DNA of 64,000 nt. Source: Magicicada septendecula (Eukaryota; Arthropoda; Insecta; Hemiptera; Cicadidae). The notes below the pieces were generated by a model. It did not search any database and was not told the origin of the DNA. It saw nothing but the letters and a program-made list of their open reading frames with translations. Shown here piece after piece: positions 1 through 11,641 of this stretch (within the stretch, counting starts at the first letter, position 1; each line of letters begins with the position of its first letter). The translations under genes were made by a program, and so were the position numbers. The stretch lies in contig CM068373.1 in NCBI GenBank assembly GCA_034769895.1, forward strand, positions 282,873,879 to 282,937,878. The letters are read 5' to 3'.

Positions 1-1220
1 CACGTTTGCAAATACCCATAATCAAACGATTTGCAAACGGAGGAAGTATGAAACTAGCCAGTAATTCTCTACCATCTCAAACCTGTTAAGGGGCGTTTGG
101 TCGACTTGTTCGATATTGCTTCAAATGGAAAACGCATGATTTATTTGGAACAACCAATCACAAAGCTGTATTCAGAAGGGACGCCAACTCAGACTTGTGG
201 TATCTAGCACTCTTCGTTCGAACATTAAATAGGCAAGACGTGTGTTAGATACGCGCTCAATTTCGCAAACCACGCAAAGTTTTATTTAAATAACAGTTCG
301 AGAAGTGGTCCGCAGTAGCAGAGGAACTAGTAAAGTTCATTGATAAATACTCTCGCTGTGTAACAACTCATTAATTAATTAAAAAATAATTAATTAAATA
401 ATTAATTAATTGTGAAGTGACCTGTGTAACAGAGTAGCTACATCATCTGTAAGCGCCCAGGGTCATCGGTCAACAACAATTTCTTCTGAGCCGAACCATC
501 AAAAGGAGGATCTCTACGGATTCCTATCTACGGTCGACGCATCAATCAGTAAGAAATATATTCATTGATCAATGAAATAAGTAACAAAATAAATAATAAA
601 TCAATAAACAATTTTAAAAGACATTAAGTAAATTCATAATTTGTATTTAAACATTAAGATTAGTAATAACGTAATATAAGAGTGTTGAATGGAGAGTGAG
701 GTGTAGGTATTGAACGTGCAAATGATTGCAGACCCGTTCTTTAGCACTGGTTTGGGAGATATAAATTTTCCTAATTAAACCAGATAAGAACAATTGGTCG
801 TTTGGGCGTCTTAATCTTCACTTTTCACGCACACTCATTAATAATAAGAGTTAGGTTAGCAATAAGTCCTTAACTTAGCTTTGAAAGAACATTAATCAAA
901 TAACATTTAATCGTTAATTAAACAAACTTCAACAAATTTTAAAGTGTTATTTGTAACGATTCCCCTTGAATTCCACAATCACTGAACGAATCCTGAGATA
1001 GTGTGTCTCTATGCTCTGAGCTAAGCTGAATCCGTGTCATTTGTATCTGGGATTTGTTCTGGCGCCCAGGTAAAGTAAAAAAGTCACGGGTAAGTAACAT
1101 TTTTCTATCATTATTTTTATAGAAAGTAGATTGATAGTGAAAAAATTCTTTATATAATTTGTCGCCGCAAATAAGAGGCAAATGTAAATTGACAAATATG
1201 TAATATATAAAGAGAAGGTG
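1..1220. other. Unassigned AT-rich DNA
   Basis: No coding similarity is recognised on either strand. A cluster of TTAATTAA words lies at 370-411. A GGTCGACTTG word near 100 and a TGGCGCCCAGG word at 1052-1062 resemble pieces of LTR and primer-binding sequence seen elsewhere in the window, so decayed LTR material is possible, but no boundaries can be drawn. Confidence 0.4.
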
Positions 1221-1239
1221 TTATTATATATATATATAT
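1221..1239. repeat. (AT)n run at the edge of an LTR copy
   Basis: A short alternating TA run directly precedes the TGTAAGG start of the LTR-related sequence. The same arrangement is seen at 32,640 and 44,088. Confidence 0.7.
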
Positions 1240-3470
1240 TGTAAGGCGACATAATGATAAATAAATAATTGCTCAATTCAGTAGAAGTCAGAATGGGTAT
1301 GATCACTTATTCTACCAATTTAAACGAATAATAAACTTTTAAAAACTAGGTCATAAAATGTAATAAAAATAAAAGTACAATACAAGAGTGCAGTAAGCAA
1401 ATGAAATATATAATAAATTATAAAATACAAACCTGTTAAAAGAATGTTGATGTAAGAGAGTGGAGTACAAGGGTAATCACTAGTTAAACAGAAAAGGACT
1501 GTAAACATTAATGATCCCTCTTATTACTTGATGTAAAAACAAGGAAACACTAGGCAAATAGGATGCCAGTGAAACACCAAATATGTTATAAATACAATAA
1601 GTGCCAGTGGAGTGGTGACAGCATAAGTGCGGGTTAATTACTTTTAAAAAAAGGAAAACCCATAAATAACACCAATAGTGAATTGTGGTGAAGGGTTTCA
1701 CCTCAGATTGAGATGTTAATGAAGGCTTTGGTGTAAATGGTTGTATTTGTGTTCTATACCAAAACCTATAGTTATTAACATTTACAAACTACATTGTACG
1801 TTAGTTTGAGTCTACTGGCAAAGTAAGAAAATTGTGTACTAGAAACCAGGACCTATGAACAATAATCTATTCATTAGCCAGTAATGCTTGATAAGATTGA
1901 TGGGATGGAAGTATGGTACACCAAGTAGTTTGTGATTGCTTGTCAATTTATAAATGTAGAAATTGGCCATGAAGGCAATACCTTAAAGGTAACATGTTAA
2001 AAGATTTCGTTCTAATTATATTATTTGTTAATTTATGATTGTTAACTTGGCCACGTAAACACTACTTTAAGTAATATGTCAAAAGATTTTATTGTAACTA
2101 TTGTTAAAACATGTTACGGTTCAAAACCCATGTAATAAGATGTAACTCAGGAAAAAGGGTTCAAAACCAAAACTCTAGGTAATGATAAATATAAATTAGA
2201 ATATATTAATGAAATGCTATTGATGGCCTAGGCCACAAATTCAATTCAAAGGAAATAATGTCAGAAATGAGTAGATTAGTAAACCAATGTGATAAAACAG
2301 GAAAGGGACAAAATTTATGTGATGAACTTAATTGTTTTAATGGTAATATTACACATTAGATTAATTTAAAGAATTGTAATGTGATATAAAACATGTAAAA
2401 GTAAAGTATAGGCCCAAAATTAGAACATTCATAAGGTGAGAAATCATCCTTTATAATGACCAACTCATGTAAAATGAGGTATAAAAATACCTATAATTTT
2501 ACACGGAAAAACACTATGTAACTTAAATTTAATATGAGCTAAAGCTAGAAAAGGAGTATTTTTTAGCATAGGTGTAAGGATATTTGATTTTTGTAAACTG
2601 GTCATGTGACCCGAAAGTTCACAGGTATTAACCAATAGCAGGCCAGAGTTTCTTGGTCAAGACCGTTAACGAAGAAACGGAAAATTATTATTCCATTGTT
2701 AACTTCAAGAGAGGGCAGATGAGCTCTGTATAATAAAAAATTTAATGTAAAACAAGGAACCAGTTTTTGAACGAGTAGAACAGTATAAACAACTGCAAAT
2801 CAAAGTATTAATTACCGTATAAAAGAAGAGAATAAACTAACTGCCATTAACAGATGAAAACACCAAGAAACAGGAAAAACTTCGATCACCAAAAGTGAAA
2901 GCAAAATTTGAACACTTCTTTGTGGGTGAGATCACTCGAGTCTATAACTAACCTACAACTACGACTACACAACACTCAGGTTAACTCAGCAAACTGAACA
3001 CAAGTGACAACAAAAGAAATAAACTTAAATTAAATCTGTGAACACACTAAAAATCATTTATTTCCAAAGGAACGGAGCAAGGACATTTTCGGATAGCGTT
3101 TTCAGCTGACTACATCAGCGGCCATTTTGTCCGTCTCACAGCTAGCCCGAGTGAACCAAAACATTCGCTGTTACCTAGCAACCAAACTTTATTTATCGTA
3201 ATATTAGTTAATAAGATTTTAATTTTACCGACATTTGTGATGTATTGTACTTGTTATTTGCATTTATGACTTCCATAGCAGTCTTAAAGAACCCAGAACC
3301 CTGAGATTTTTATTACTTTTTAAAAGTTAATGTTTTATAAAATTTGTATCCTTGCACAATCGAATTGAGCAACCAAGTCAACCCTACTATGACCTTGTTC
3401 GACCAAAAGTCGACTATTTTATTTTGAATAACTGAAATAAGAATAAGTATTTTGGTGTTTTACATACTCT
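1240..3470 (+). repeat. Diverged gypsy-type LTR copy (solo or truncated)
   Basis: This stretch is collinear with the LTRs at 32,640-34,986 and 41,699-44,061. Shared landmarks in order are TTGCTCAATTCA near 1,270, the CAGTGGAGTGGTGACA block near 1,606, the GGTGTAAATGG segment near 1,728, GATGGCCTAGGCC near 2,223, and a GTCGACTATTTT block near 3,410. It is more diverged than those two LTRs are from each other. It keeps a 40 bp segment near 1,891-1,930 that the 5' LTR of the full element lacks. No internal region follows. Similarity fades near 3,470, just after a weak AATAAG signal, and an A-rich run begins there. Confidence 0.75.
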
Positions 3471-3754
3471 CTAAAAAAAAAAAATAAAAAAATAATAGCA
3501 CCAGTTTATAAATTATCCTGCACCTTCTCCATCTGCTTGATTCAAGAGGTAAAGTATCCCAAATGTTTGAAAATCTCTTAATTTAGAAAGGATTTCTTAG
3601 TAAAGTAGCCTAGGTCAAACATTTAACATTCAAATAACTAAGAGAACTTGATATGTCCACTAGCGCATCAAGAGCCTACTGACATTTCAAGCTAATCTTT
3701 GTAAGTATCAAATATCTATAATTTGACATTATTTGTGTATTTGTGTATGCGCGC

Positions 3755-3785
<31 letters not shown>

Positions 3786-3786
3786 T
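3471..3786. other. A-rich run, unassigned DNA and (GC)n(GT)n microsatellite
   Basis: An A-rich stretch occupies 3,473-3,497. The rest is unassigned until an alternating GC run at 3,749-3,769 passes into GT repeats that end at 3,786. The alternating purine-pyrimidine run could adopt Z-DNA. Confidence 0.7.
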
Positions 3787-4202
3787 CAGTGGTATAGCTA
3801 GAATTTGGCCTTGGAGGTGGTCCGGGGTCGGTTCTTCATACAAAAGAAAAAACTAGTTAAAACAAAGCAACATTACTATCTTTAAAGTGGTTGAAATCAG
3901 TCCCATTAAAGTAAACGGTAATGACACAATAAAAATATGCTTTATTTAAACATTGTTTACCACATACGATACTTACTGATTGAATTGATTTTCTGTATTT
4001 CAAAATTCAAATGTATATGCTGTTTAGTAAATCTGTTTGTATATATAAAAAAAGTTACTACTATATTAGTGTACACAGCTGAAAAAATAATAAAACAACC
4101 TAAAAATTAAAAAGTTAAGAGTTAAGGCTCAACTTTTTTGACCCTCTGGGTAGGAGGGAGAGGAGTTCAGTCCCATTCGTCCCCCACCATAAATACGCCC
4201 CT

Positions 4203-4203
<1 letters not shown>
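3787..4203. mobile_element. hAT-type MITE inserted in a (GT)n run
   Basis: The left end reads CAGTGGTATAGC and the right end, on the opposite strand, reads CAGGGGCGTAT; both fit the CAGNGGCGTA form of many hAT termini. The 8 bp on each side are GTGTGTGT, which fits the 8 bp hAT target duplication, although inside a microsatellite this is not strong proof. The 417 bp have no transposase coding, so this is a non-autonomous copy. Confidence 0.65.

Positions 4204-4237
<34 letters not shown>
4204..4237. repeat. (GT)n microsatellite
   Basis: A pure GT run, apparently the right half of the microsatellite split by the MITE at 3,787-4,203. Confidence 0.95.
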
Positions 4238-4239
<2 letters not shown>

Positions 4240-4667
4240 AGTGGTGTGATTCCCATGTTTTCACAGTCTATTAAGTAGACTACAAATTTTGACATCAAAG
4301 AAATTATATAGAAGGAACTGTGGAAAGTGTACGTAAAAAATTGTAGTCTATTTATAATCAGTAAAAGCATTTTATCTAATTCGAGTATTGTCAAATGGAT
4401 AACTTTTTGTTCTTTTCATAGGCTTAATAGAGCTGGCACATTACTAAGGGTATTCACAGCATCATGTGTTCTAATCTGCAGTGTATGTGTTTTAATTGTA
4501 CTCTGTTTTGTATATTTCAAAGAATATACTTTACTTGCACTTCTAATTTTACTAAAACGTTCCTTATCCTATTTTGAATTAAGAGAAATTTGTTTGTTTG
4601 ACTGGATTCTAAATATACCAATTTTCCAACTATCTTGGGTTTGATGCCTTGTCTTCTTTGTTACTTT
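4238..4667. other. Unassigned DNA with a short hydrophobic ORF
   Basis: An open frame of 105 codons on the plus strand at 4,327-4,644 begins MYVKNCSLF and is rich in L, F, C and I. It has no recognisable domain and no sign of coding constraint, so I do not call it a gene. Confidence 0.3.
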
Positions 4668-5359
4668 AGGCCTCCATTATACTAGGCAACTGATTTCAGG
4701 AAAAGAAGTGGGGCATTGATTTAAATGAGATTATTACACTTACTATAATTGGTTGCATGGTCTGCAATCGATTTGCAGGACAGTTGCAAGCCATGCAACT
4801 GATCGTACAACTATTAGTTTCACGAACTCGATGTGGGCCATTGATTCAAATGTAGTATATTACACTATGCAACCAATTGCATGCAACTTCCCTGTGCAGG
4901 CATTCTGCAGACAACAAAGGAATTTCATGACATGGGACCACAGCAACGTATACAATTTTTTATAAAAAACCACGAATATCTTGAAAACAAAAAAAAAGAT
5001 TTTATTGAAACAAAAACGAAAATAAAATTTGGAACTTTCTCTAAATTTCGCTTGCTGACACTATATAGATATCTCTATACTACAGGTATATTTCACTACA
5101 CGCAAATTAACAAAGAAATTTCATAATATGGAACCGTTTTAAGGTTATGTTAGTCACAATTATTAAAGTTATCGGTTAAAATTTATGTTTGAAACCATCC
5201 TCAACCTTCAAGAAACTCGGTGGTGAAAGAATTTTTTATTTCCATGTTCCATAAGGAAATGGAAGTATTTTCATAGCGAAAAAAAAAAGTGTTCGAGATA
5301 ACGCCAGATTCTGATTTTAGGCCTACTACCATCAAATCATGAAAAAATAATTTTTCGAA

Positions 5360-5400
<41 letters not shown>

Positions 5401-6771
5401 TGTGTAGAATTTTTTCTATGGCAAACGATAACAGCCGTAAATGCAAACAGAATCAAATAAAGTTTTGCATACAGCCCGGAATTGTAGAGGACGCAAGGCC
5501 ACTTGTTTGTAGTGAAGATCGGTTAAGGGAAAGGGGTAGTTTACCTGCAACGTTTTACGTTTTAACAAGAGTAAAGTGCTTAATTTTGATAAATAAAGTA
5601 TCCTGAAAAGCAGGTCATAATAATCCACTGTAGAAAGTTAGATGAAATATCTATAAATGAAAAGGGTAGTTGAAGGAGGGAGGGGGTAATTTTTGTTTAA
5701 ATTAAAATGGTAGTTGATGATGGAGGAGGTAAATTTTTATAAATTTTATATGTGTACTACGTTATTGACAACAAAGAAGTAGTTTCTATGGAAACATTTC
5801 ATTTCACTTTAACAAAATTCTATATTTTTCATTTTAATTTAAATCACGTATGAGTGAAAATACATCGTTCCTGGCAGGCAATCATATCTCAATTATGTAA
5901 TGTTTACTTTTCCAAAGTTTTATTATTGTGATTACCGCAATAAAAAGGCCGGCAGGATACACACACACACAAAATTCGCGTTATTTCTGGCCTCACTCAT
6001 GTTTATTTTATTATGTTTGCGCGCTTTTTAAATGGAAAGTGCCGAAACTTATAAAAAATAGTTATTTACTAGCCTGTGTGAAATATAGCGTTATGACATG
6101 GATCAGAATGGTGGGTGTTAAACAGGAGACACAAACGTATTAAGGAAGAAATGTTTTGCTGAGAAATTTATAATTATACGGGTGAACAGAATAGTCGTTC
6201 AGGAAATCAGAAGACAAATGAAAAGAAAGAAATCAATATTCGATTTAAAAAAAGAAAAATGACTAGTACAGTATTGACAGCAAAGACTTTGATAATACTA
6301 TAGACATCCCTCGGCCCCTCGCAGCGAGAGTCCAATTTCATTACAGGAATCAAATCGCAGCTACCTTTAGCTAGTAGCTCTTCGTTCGACCTACAGACAT
6401 TTTATCCAAAAGTACAGTCCTTCCTCACGAAGGTTGAGGATAATCTTAATCCACCTGACATGGTGGTACAATTTTAGCTGCTAAGTAATTTTTTCGGAAC
6501 TCAAGTATCCACTTATTTAATTAATATTTAAATGATTTTAAATATAAATTTTAGGACATGGAAGTCATGTATGGTTCTCCATACCGATTTTTTTTATTGG
6601 ATCAATAGTTTCTAAAGTTAGCTTGGACAATGAAATAAACAAACTTAACGTCTTTATAATAATAGTAATTACGGCAGTCTTACTGATTGCAGAGCAATTG
6701 CAGCCTGCTTTTAATGCCCTGCAACTAGTTTCATGTAGCATTGAAATCAGTTGCGTACTGTAATAGAGGCC
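4668..6771. mobile_element. Candidate 2.1 kb DNA transposon with terminal inverted repeats
   Basis: The left end, GGCCTCCATTATACT plus GCAACTGATTTCA, matches with few changes the inverse of 6,741-6,770, which reads GGCCTCTATTACAGT plus GCAACTGATTTCA. Each end is preceded by TA, which would be the target duplication. Subterminal DNA on both sides is rich in GCAATTGC and GCAACT words, and the left side holds a degenerate 118 bp direct repeat (GGCATTGATT near 4,711 and 4,829). No transposase is recognised inside. The alternative is two unrelated copies of one MITE family in opposite orientation. Confidence 0.4.
5361..5406. repeat. (TG)n microsatellite
   Basis: About 18 pure TG units with a short interrupted tail. 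Confidence 0.95.
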
Positions 6772-6834
6772 TAATTGGTAATTATCATGTCATAGATTGG
6801 AATTAAAACATTTTCCTTTTTTTTTGTATCGGCC

Positions 6835-7545
6835 ATCTAAGGACCACATGCCAATTGCAATTCTTCATTCTTTGTTCTTTCCTTTTTCAACTATATTCTT
6901 TCATCTTTTCACTGTGTCTCTTCTTCCTGTCTTCAGTCCACTTTGAACTTGCTTTTTTCCTTCCTGGACTCCTTCCATTTTTAACACTTTTGCCCGAAAA
7001 ACTTCTCTTTCAATTGCTTCTTCTGCGTGTATATTATTTTTTCTAAATCTTTTTGGACTTCTTTAATCCAACTTGATGTTGACTTCTTCCCCCACAGACA
7101 TTTTAAGATCTGCTTTATTAACCTATTGTCCATTCTGTATAAATGTCCAAAAAATAATTTTATATACTAAGCTTATGATATATTTCATCATTACTTCTTA
7201 ATTTCCAACCTTCCGAAGTTATTCGTGGCCTAATATTTTGCTAGTACTTCGTCTTTCCAATATTTCTAGTTTGGCAAAATTGTAATTCAATCTAGACATT
7301 CACTTGCACATAGGCATTCTGGCTTCACTACTGTACCGTAATGCCTTATTTTCACATTTTTAGATATGCACTTTTTATTGTAAATATCATTAGTTATACC
7401 ATATGCCTTTTCCATCTTACGAATCCTTTCTTCTATAGCAGTTTACTCTAAATAATTCTCTTGAAATATTTCTCCTAGATACTTAAATTTTCGACCCTCT
7501 CTATTCGACCAATATCTGTTATCAGGAATTTTTGTGCATTTTTAG
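6835..7545 (-). pseudogene. LINE ORF2 C-terminal fragment
   Basis: Read on the minus strand, the region gives pieces typical of the part after the reverse transcriptase of insect non-LTR retrotransposons: FKYLGEI near 7,480-7,500, EERIRKMEKAYG near 7,425, YNKKCIS near 7,365, RHYGTVVKPE near 7,335 and FGHLYRMDN near 7,130. Many stops and frame changes separate them. The catalytic core lies outside the fragment. It is a 5'-truncated dead copy, and the clade cannot be fixed from these pieces. Confidence 0.7.
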
Positions 7546-7617
7546 TTTAATTTAAAATTTATAATATACCTTAATGTAATCCGTCTTGCTATCTTATAGT
7601 TATTTTTTCACTACAGG

Positions 7618-7643
7618 TTTCGGGAATAAATTCCCATCTTCAG
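7618..7643 (-). ncRNA. Hammerhead-ribozyme-like core at Penelope 3' end
   Basis: On the minus strand, CTGAAGA (fits CUGANGA) is followed by a hairpin GGGAA-TTTA-TTCCC and then GAAAC, the order of the conserved hammerhead core around stem II. I could not find a convincing partner for stem III, so activity is doubtful. Confidence 0.5.
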
Positions 7644-7690
7644 GTGAAGAATTTTTCTATCCTCCTATTATATAGGAATCGTCGGCGAAA

Positions 7691-7695
<5 letters not shown>

Positions 7696-7726
<31 letters not shown>
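7696..7726. repeat. (CA)n microsatellite
   Basis: About 15 CA units inside the 3' region of the minus-strand Penelope copy. Confidence 0.95.
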
Positions 7727-7727
<1 letters not shown>

Positions 7728-8282
7728 CCACAACTGTTACAAATAACAATTAAAACCGTTAAAACACAACTATCAAAAACAGCACGCACTGCTCGACCGT
7801 CACATTTCAACTGGACTGATTACAAAGTACGCCGTTTATCTTCAATATGGTGTCATACAGCATATTTGATTTAAACGAAAGCTGGTTGTTAAGCAAACAT
7901 TCTTTATGAATTTTGGATGCACTGTAAATTTCAAATTCAGCATTGTTTATGCTGTTCATGTATTTGAGTAGAATGCTGATTTGCCTATAAGTACCATCGA
8001 AAACCAAGAATGTATCATCCACATAGCGTGTGTAAGAAATAATAGCTTTGTAGAGTGTATTGCAATTAGATAACAGGTATTTATTTTCATAGAAGTTTAA
8101 GTAAATTTCAGCCAACAATCCGCTTAAGGGGGAACCCATAGGTAACCCGTCTTCTTGTATAAAAATTCTCTTATCGTAAGTGAAATAGTTCTGTTTTAGT
8201 ACGATTTGTAATAATGATATAAGTTCATCAATTTGTTGTAGATTTAATATAGCCGTCTTAATTAGGTTCGTCTTACACTGGA

Positions 8283-8375
8283 TTCGCGGAAAATATGATA
8301 CCCATACACGTTAGCAACAAATGTCGTTTTATGGATGCGTTAGAGGAATTTGAAATTTACAGATTTTCATATTTT
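8283..8375 (+). pseudogene. Inverted scrap of the same Penelope family
   Basis: In plus-strand frame, CNKCRFMDALEEFEIY at about 8,321-8,369 matches the CNKGHYMDALEELEIH segment of the Penelope copy near 25,440-25,490. It lies next to, but in opposite orientation to, the RT fragment at 7,611-8,282. The 17 bp word GAATTTGAAATTTACAG occurs at the edge of both pieces, which suggests a microhomology-driven rearrangement. Confidence 0.65.
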
Positions 8376-8875
8376 GTTCTTGTGTGTGTTTTTTGACATT
8401 CATTACGTGTGTTTTGACAAATATTAAGATATTTTGTATAATCGTAGGTACTTACGTCCTGTTGTATAATTTTATATCAGATATAGAAACAAAATTTTAA
8501 TTTGTATTCGAATAATATTTAAATATTACGTCAACTTCCAGATTTCAATTACTAAGACACTTGTTATGTATTTTATGGGCATAGAACACGTAAAATCAGT
8601 ATCAATAATACGTGGTGAAATAATAGAATAGGCCAAAAACTTCAATTTCCTTACAAAAAGTAATGACTGTCAGAGAATTAAATAAATTCCAATCAATAAT
8701 AGTACCTGACAGACAGAATGTAGTATCCTGTTTGCACAGCGTTGTAAATTTATTGAAATACAAGCCAGACTCTTTTAATAAGCTTTTTCAATTTAATAAA
8801 ATTTCATCGTTGATAAATATTAAATATGACATATGTGATTGAAAAGCCAAGGCTTTCCGCGAAAGAAGTAAATTT
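8376..8875. other. Unassigned AT-rich DNA
   Basis: No coding or repeat structure recognised. Confidence 0.5.
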
Positions 8876-9563
8876 TTAGCAGAATTAAAGAAGTAAAATA
8901 TCTAGCAGAATCCAACGGATACGACAGAACAATAGTCAATAAACTCCTATACAAAACACAAAACAAACAACAGACAAAGACGGAAAACAACAAATTCATA
9001 ACACTAACATACATCAACAGCCAAACTGAAAAAGTAGCCCACAAATTCAAAAAAGCAGGGTACAGAATCGCATACAAAAATACTAACAAAACAGAACACA
9101 CACTATCAAAACACACACACAAAGCACAAAAACAAATTCGACCTACTTGGCGTTTACAAACTAAACTGCTCAGATTGCAACAAATTCTACATAGGCCAGA
9201 CAGCACGTAGCTTCAAACAAAGATACATTGAATACACAAAGGCACTACACTCCACTACAGAATCCATCTTTGCAAACCACCTCATTAAAGCAAACCATAC
9301 ATACAAAAACATCGACAATAACATGGACATTCTAAACGTACACACAAAAGGCCGAAAACTAGACACTCAAGAACAATTGGAAATATACAAGCACATAAAA
9401 ACGACATCCTAAACGAACAGACACAATTCAAATCACATGCGTTATTCGAACATATCACACCCCACACACACAATATCGATCTTTCAAAAGTCGATACCGT
9501 CGCCAAGAACAAGACGGACAGTGCTCCTAGCGACAGCCTCTGAAGAAGCTTTTTAAAGCGAAA
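8876..9563 (+). pseudogene. 5'-truncated Penelope-like element with GIY-YIG domain
   Basis: In plus-strand frames this stretch encodes VKYLAESNGYDRTIVNKLL near 8,895-8,950, comparable to the region between RT and nuclease at 24,970. After a frame break near 9,115-9,140 comes GVYKLNCSDCNKFYIGQT at 9,149-9,202, the GIY-YIG nuclease signature with the conserved CxxC just before YIG. The conserved Arg follows in RYIEY. A tail follows (NHLIKANHTYKN, then EQLEIYKH). The copy belongs to a different subfamily from those at 7.6 kb and 24 kb, judged by divergence. It ends in a hammerhead-like hairpin at 9,540-9,563. Confidence 0.8.
9540..9563 (+). ncRNA. Hammerhead-ribozyme-like core at Penelope 3' end
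   Basis: CTGAAGA is followed by a hairpin GCTTT-TT-AAAGC and then GAAA. Downstream, CCTG-TT-CAGG could form a short hairpin in the stem III position. A cleavage-site UH and stem I are not clear. Confidence 0.45.
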
Positions 9564-9575
9564 ACCTGTTCAGGC

Positions 9576-9607
9576 TATAAGGTAAAACTTTTACGTTTTT
9601 ACCTATA
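9576..9607. repeat. Short inverted repeat
   Basis: TATAAGGTAAAAC pairs with GTTTTTACCTATA across a few bases, just after the Penelope 3' end. Confidence 0.6.
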
Positions 9608-9608
9608 A

Positions 9609-10709
9609 AAAACTTTGTGTTCCGAGTCGGTAGTAAATTAATTATATTTAGTAAATTTTTAGTTACCAGTACCAATTTTTTTCCAGCTCTTTGTAAAATG
9701 AAATTTCATTGATAGTTATTTTTTTCGGCCTGTAATTTTCCTCCTTTTTGGAGTCCTTGTCTGAAATCAATTCAAATTTAACTTGTATGATAGGCGCCCT
9801 TCTTGATAGACAACTTCCTCTTTGTTTCCCTCGATATTACACAACACAAACGTGCGATGATTTCACTGGTAGCCAGTGCACTCTATATTTAATTTATGGT
9901 TCAAAGAGAATGCTACTAAATCTGTCCTACATGAGTTGAAACATCCAACAATTTTTACGACACTATCTTCACTTGATTCTCATGGCCGTAGTGAAAAAAA
10001 ATGACAGAAGACGTGATCTTACGCTTAGCGTTAACACAACATTTTAAAGTGCTTTTCCATTTTCCATTCTTATTTGAATTTTTATAAATATTAGGAATCA
10101 TCATAGTCATTTCCATAAATCACTCAGAAGTGAATAATAAAAATGAATAATAGTCCTATAGCATATACAAGGTTAATATATTAGGAAACAAAATTACCTA
10201 AAAAAAATTAATATTTTTACATTATCAATTACGTTTCATAATAATCGTGCTACAGTACAAGTCTCTAGTTGTACGAAAAATAAATATAAGATTTACTTAA
10301 ACAAAGATAATGACCAACACTGATGGTAACAGTCGTAGACGAGATGATTCTAACAACGCCGATATTATTTTGTTGTTTATTCAATAATTTTGATTGACTA
10401 TAGAGTACGCTTTGGATTATTATATTCACACAGAATTGTTGAATTTAGTGTTTGATGTATGTATCTAACATATTTTCATGGTTGCGAAGTTTAAAGCGTT
10501 GTTTTACGATGGATTTTTTAGTCAGTTATTAAGTCAGTTTTTCCGTAACGTTAAATCTAGGCTACCCATGTCATGGCGGATTCTCTTATCGACGTGTAAT
10601 ATGTTGGCGGTTAGCCATTACCAATCAGCTCGGTGGTCTCAGCGTCCGACATGCGTTACCCTATTCTGTTCAACGCGTACAGATTTGTAGGATTTGATGG
10701 TTTATTTTC
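9609..10709. other. Unassigned DNA
   Basis: Moderately AT-rich, without recognisable coding or repeats on either strand. Confidence 0.5.
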
Positions 10710-10960
10710 GATATTAAAAATTTTCAACTCTTTACGAATGTTGTCATTGTAGTCATTGTAGAGACTATCCTTTCGTGTGCAGCCTTTAACAGACCGCAAG
10801 AATCTCATCTCCGATGTTTATATTCTAGTCAGATGTTTTTTTGCCGAACCCCACGTTTCAGAACAATACAGTAACCTGGTACAGCCATTATCTTATAAAT
10901 TTTTAATCGAGTGCACACCTGGTCAGTACGGATTTAGCACATCCGATGTACCCTAGCTGG
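10710..10960 (-). pseudogene. LINE ORF2 C-terminal fragment
   Basis: On the minus strand the words MAVP, LLYCSETW (about 10,850-10,880), KKHLTRI and MRFLRSVKGCTRKDS follow one another. This is the familiar tail of ORF2 in several insect LINE clades (SETW, then EMKFLR, then KGCTR). At least one frameshift separates MAVP from LLYCSETW. It is short and dead. Confidence 0.65.
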
Positions 10961-11540
10961 ATTCTCACCTTGCTTCAACCTGTCTTGGGTCGAATCCCTT
11001 TCTTTAATCTTTCCAATCTTTCCTGTCTGGTCTTTCTTGACCAACACTTGGTCTTTTCGACGCCGACGCCATTAGGTTTTCGGGTACTAGTGGAGTCTTC
11101 CATACTTCAGCTTTACTATGAAATTCCTGTTTTCTTGTTGTTTTCCTCTCGTAGTACCCGGTAAAGGCCCGACTATCGTTAAAGGTTTCAAAAAAAAAAA
11201 GTTTCAAACTCCTGAGTTAAATTGTGTGCTGAAGTTATACTCTTTATTTTGTTTATTGAAAGTACCAAACTGACAGTTGTGGGATAATAATACGTTGCAA
11301 TGGTAACGGCAAACTTTTATTTTCAACACACGTTGTGCGCATCTGATGGGTTCAGACATTTGTTCTCTTTTCAATTAATCTAAAGAAACGTTTCATTTTA
11401 TTTACAGTTTTCTGGGCTCAGTTTGCGTCTTAAAAAAAGCCATAAAATGGGAATACTACCCTGCAGATACTTTACAAATTATTTTAATTTTTCTGCCAGT
11501 CTAAAGGAAAATGACAGTTAAGACGGTAGCATAGTAGTCT
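10961..11540. other. Unassigned DNA
   Basis: Possibly more decayed LINE sequence up to about 11,000; nothing recognisable after that. Confidence 0.4.
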
Positions 11541-11641
11541 TAACGAGCGTTTGTTAACCGGGTCGAAACTTGGGTTTGTGAAACGGCTATTAAGGCAACG
11601 GCCGTTAAAAACTTTATCGCCGGTTAACAAACGGTCCGTTA
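11541..11641. mobile_element. Small MITE, copy A
   Basis: Terminal inverted repeats of about 21 bp: left TAACGAGCGTTTGTTAACC, right (inverse) TAACGGACCGTTTGTTAACC, enclosing about 60 bp. A diverged second copy lies at 22,560-22,645. The superfamily cannot be assigned. Confidence 0.55.

Larger units (their letters stand above)
7611..8282 (-). pseudogene. Penelope-like element, RT fragment with GIY-YIG region deleted
   Basis: On the minus strand an open stretch at 8,139-7,807 starts MGSPLSGLLAEIYLNFYE and contains RYVDDTF, the catalytic motif of Penelope-type reverse transcriptases. Upstream (8,140-8,270) the frame holds DELISLLQIVLKQNYF, matching the paralog at 24,430. After NNAEFEIY the protein jumps straight to KECLLNNQLSFKS, which corresponds to the extreme C terminus of the copy at 25,500-25,560. 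The linker and GIY-YIG nuclease have therefore been deleted. A hammerhead-like hairpin at 7,618-7,643 marks the 3' end. A (CA)n run lies at 7,696-7,726. The copy cannot be active. Confidence 0.8.

Noticed and set aside
1052..1062. TGGCGCCCAGG as a primer-binding site
   Set aside because: No LTR end (CA) precedes it and the following bases do not match a tRNA-Lys 3' end; chance match likely.
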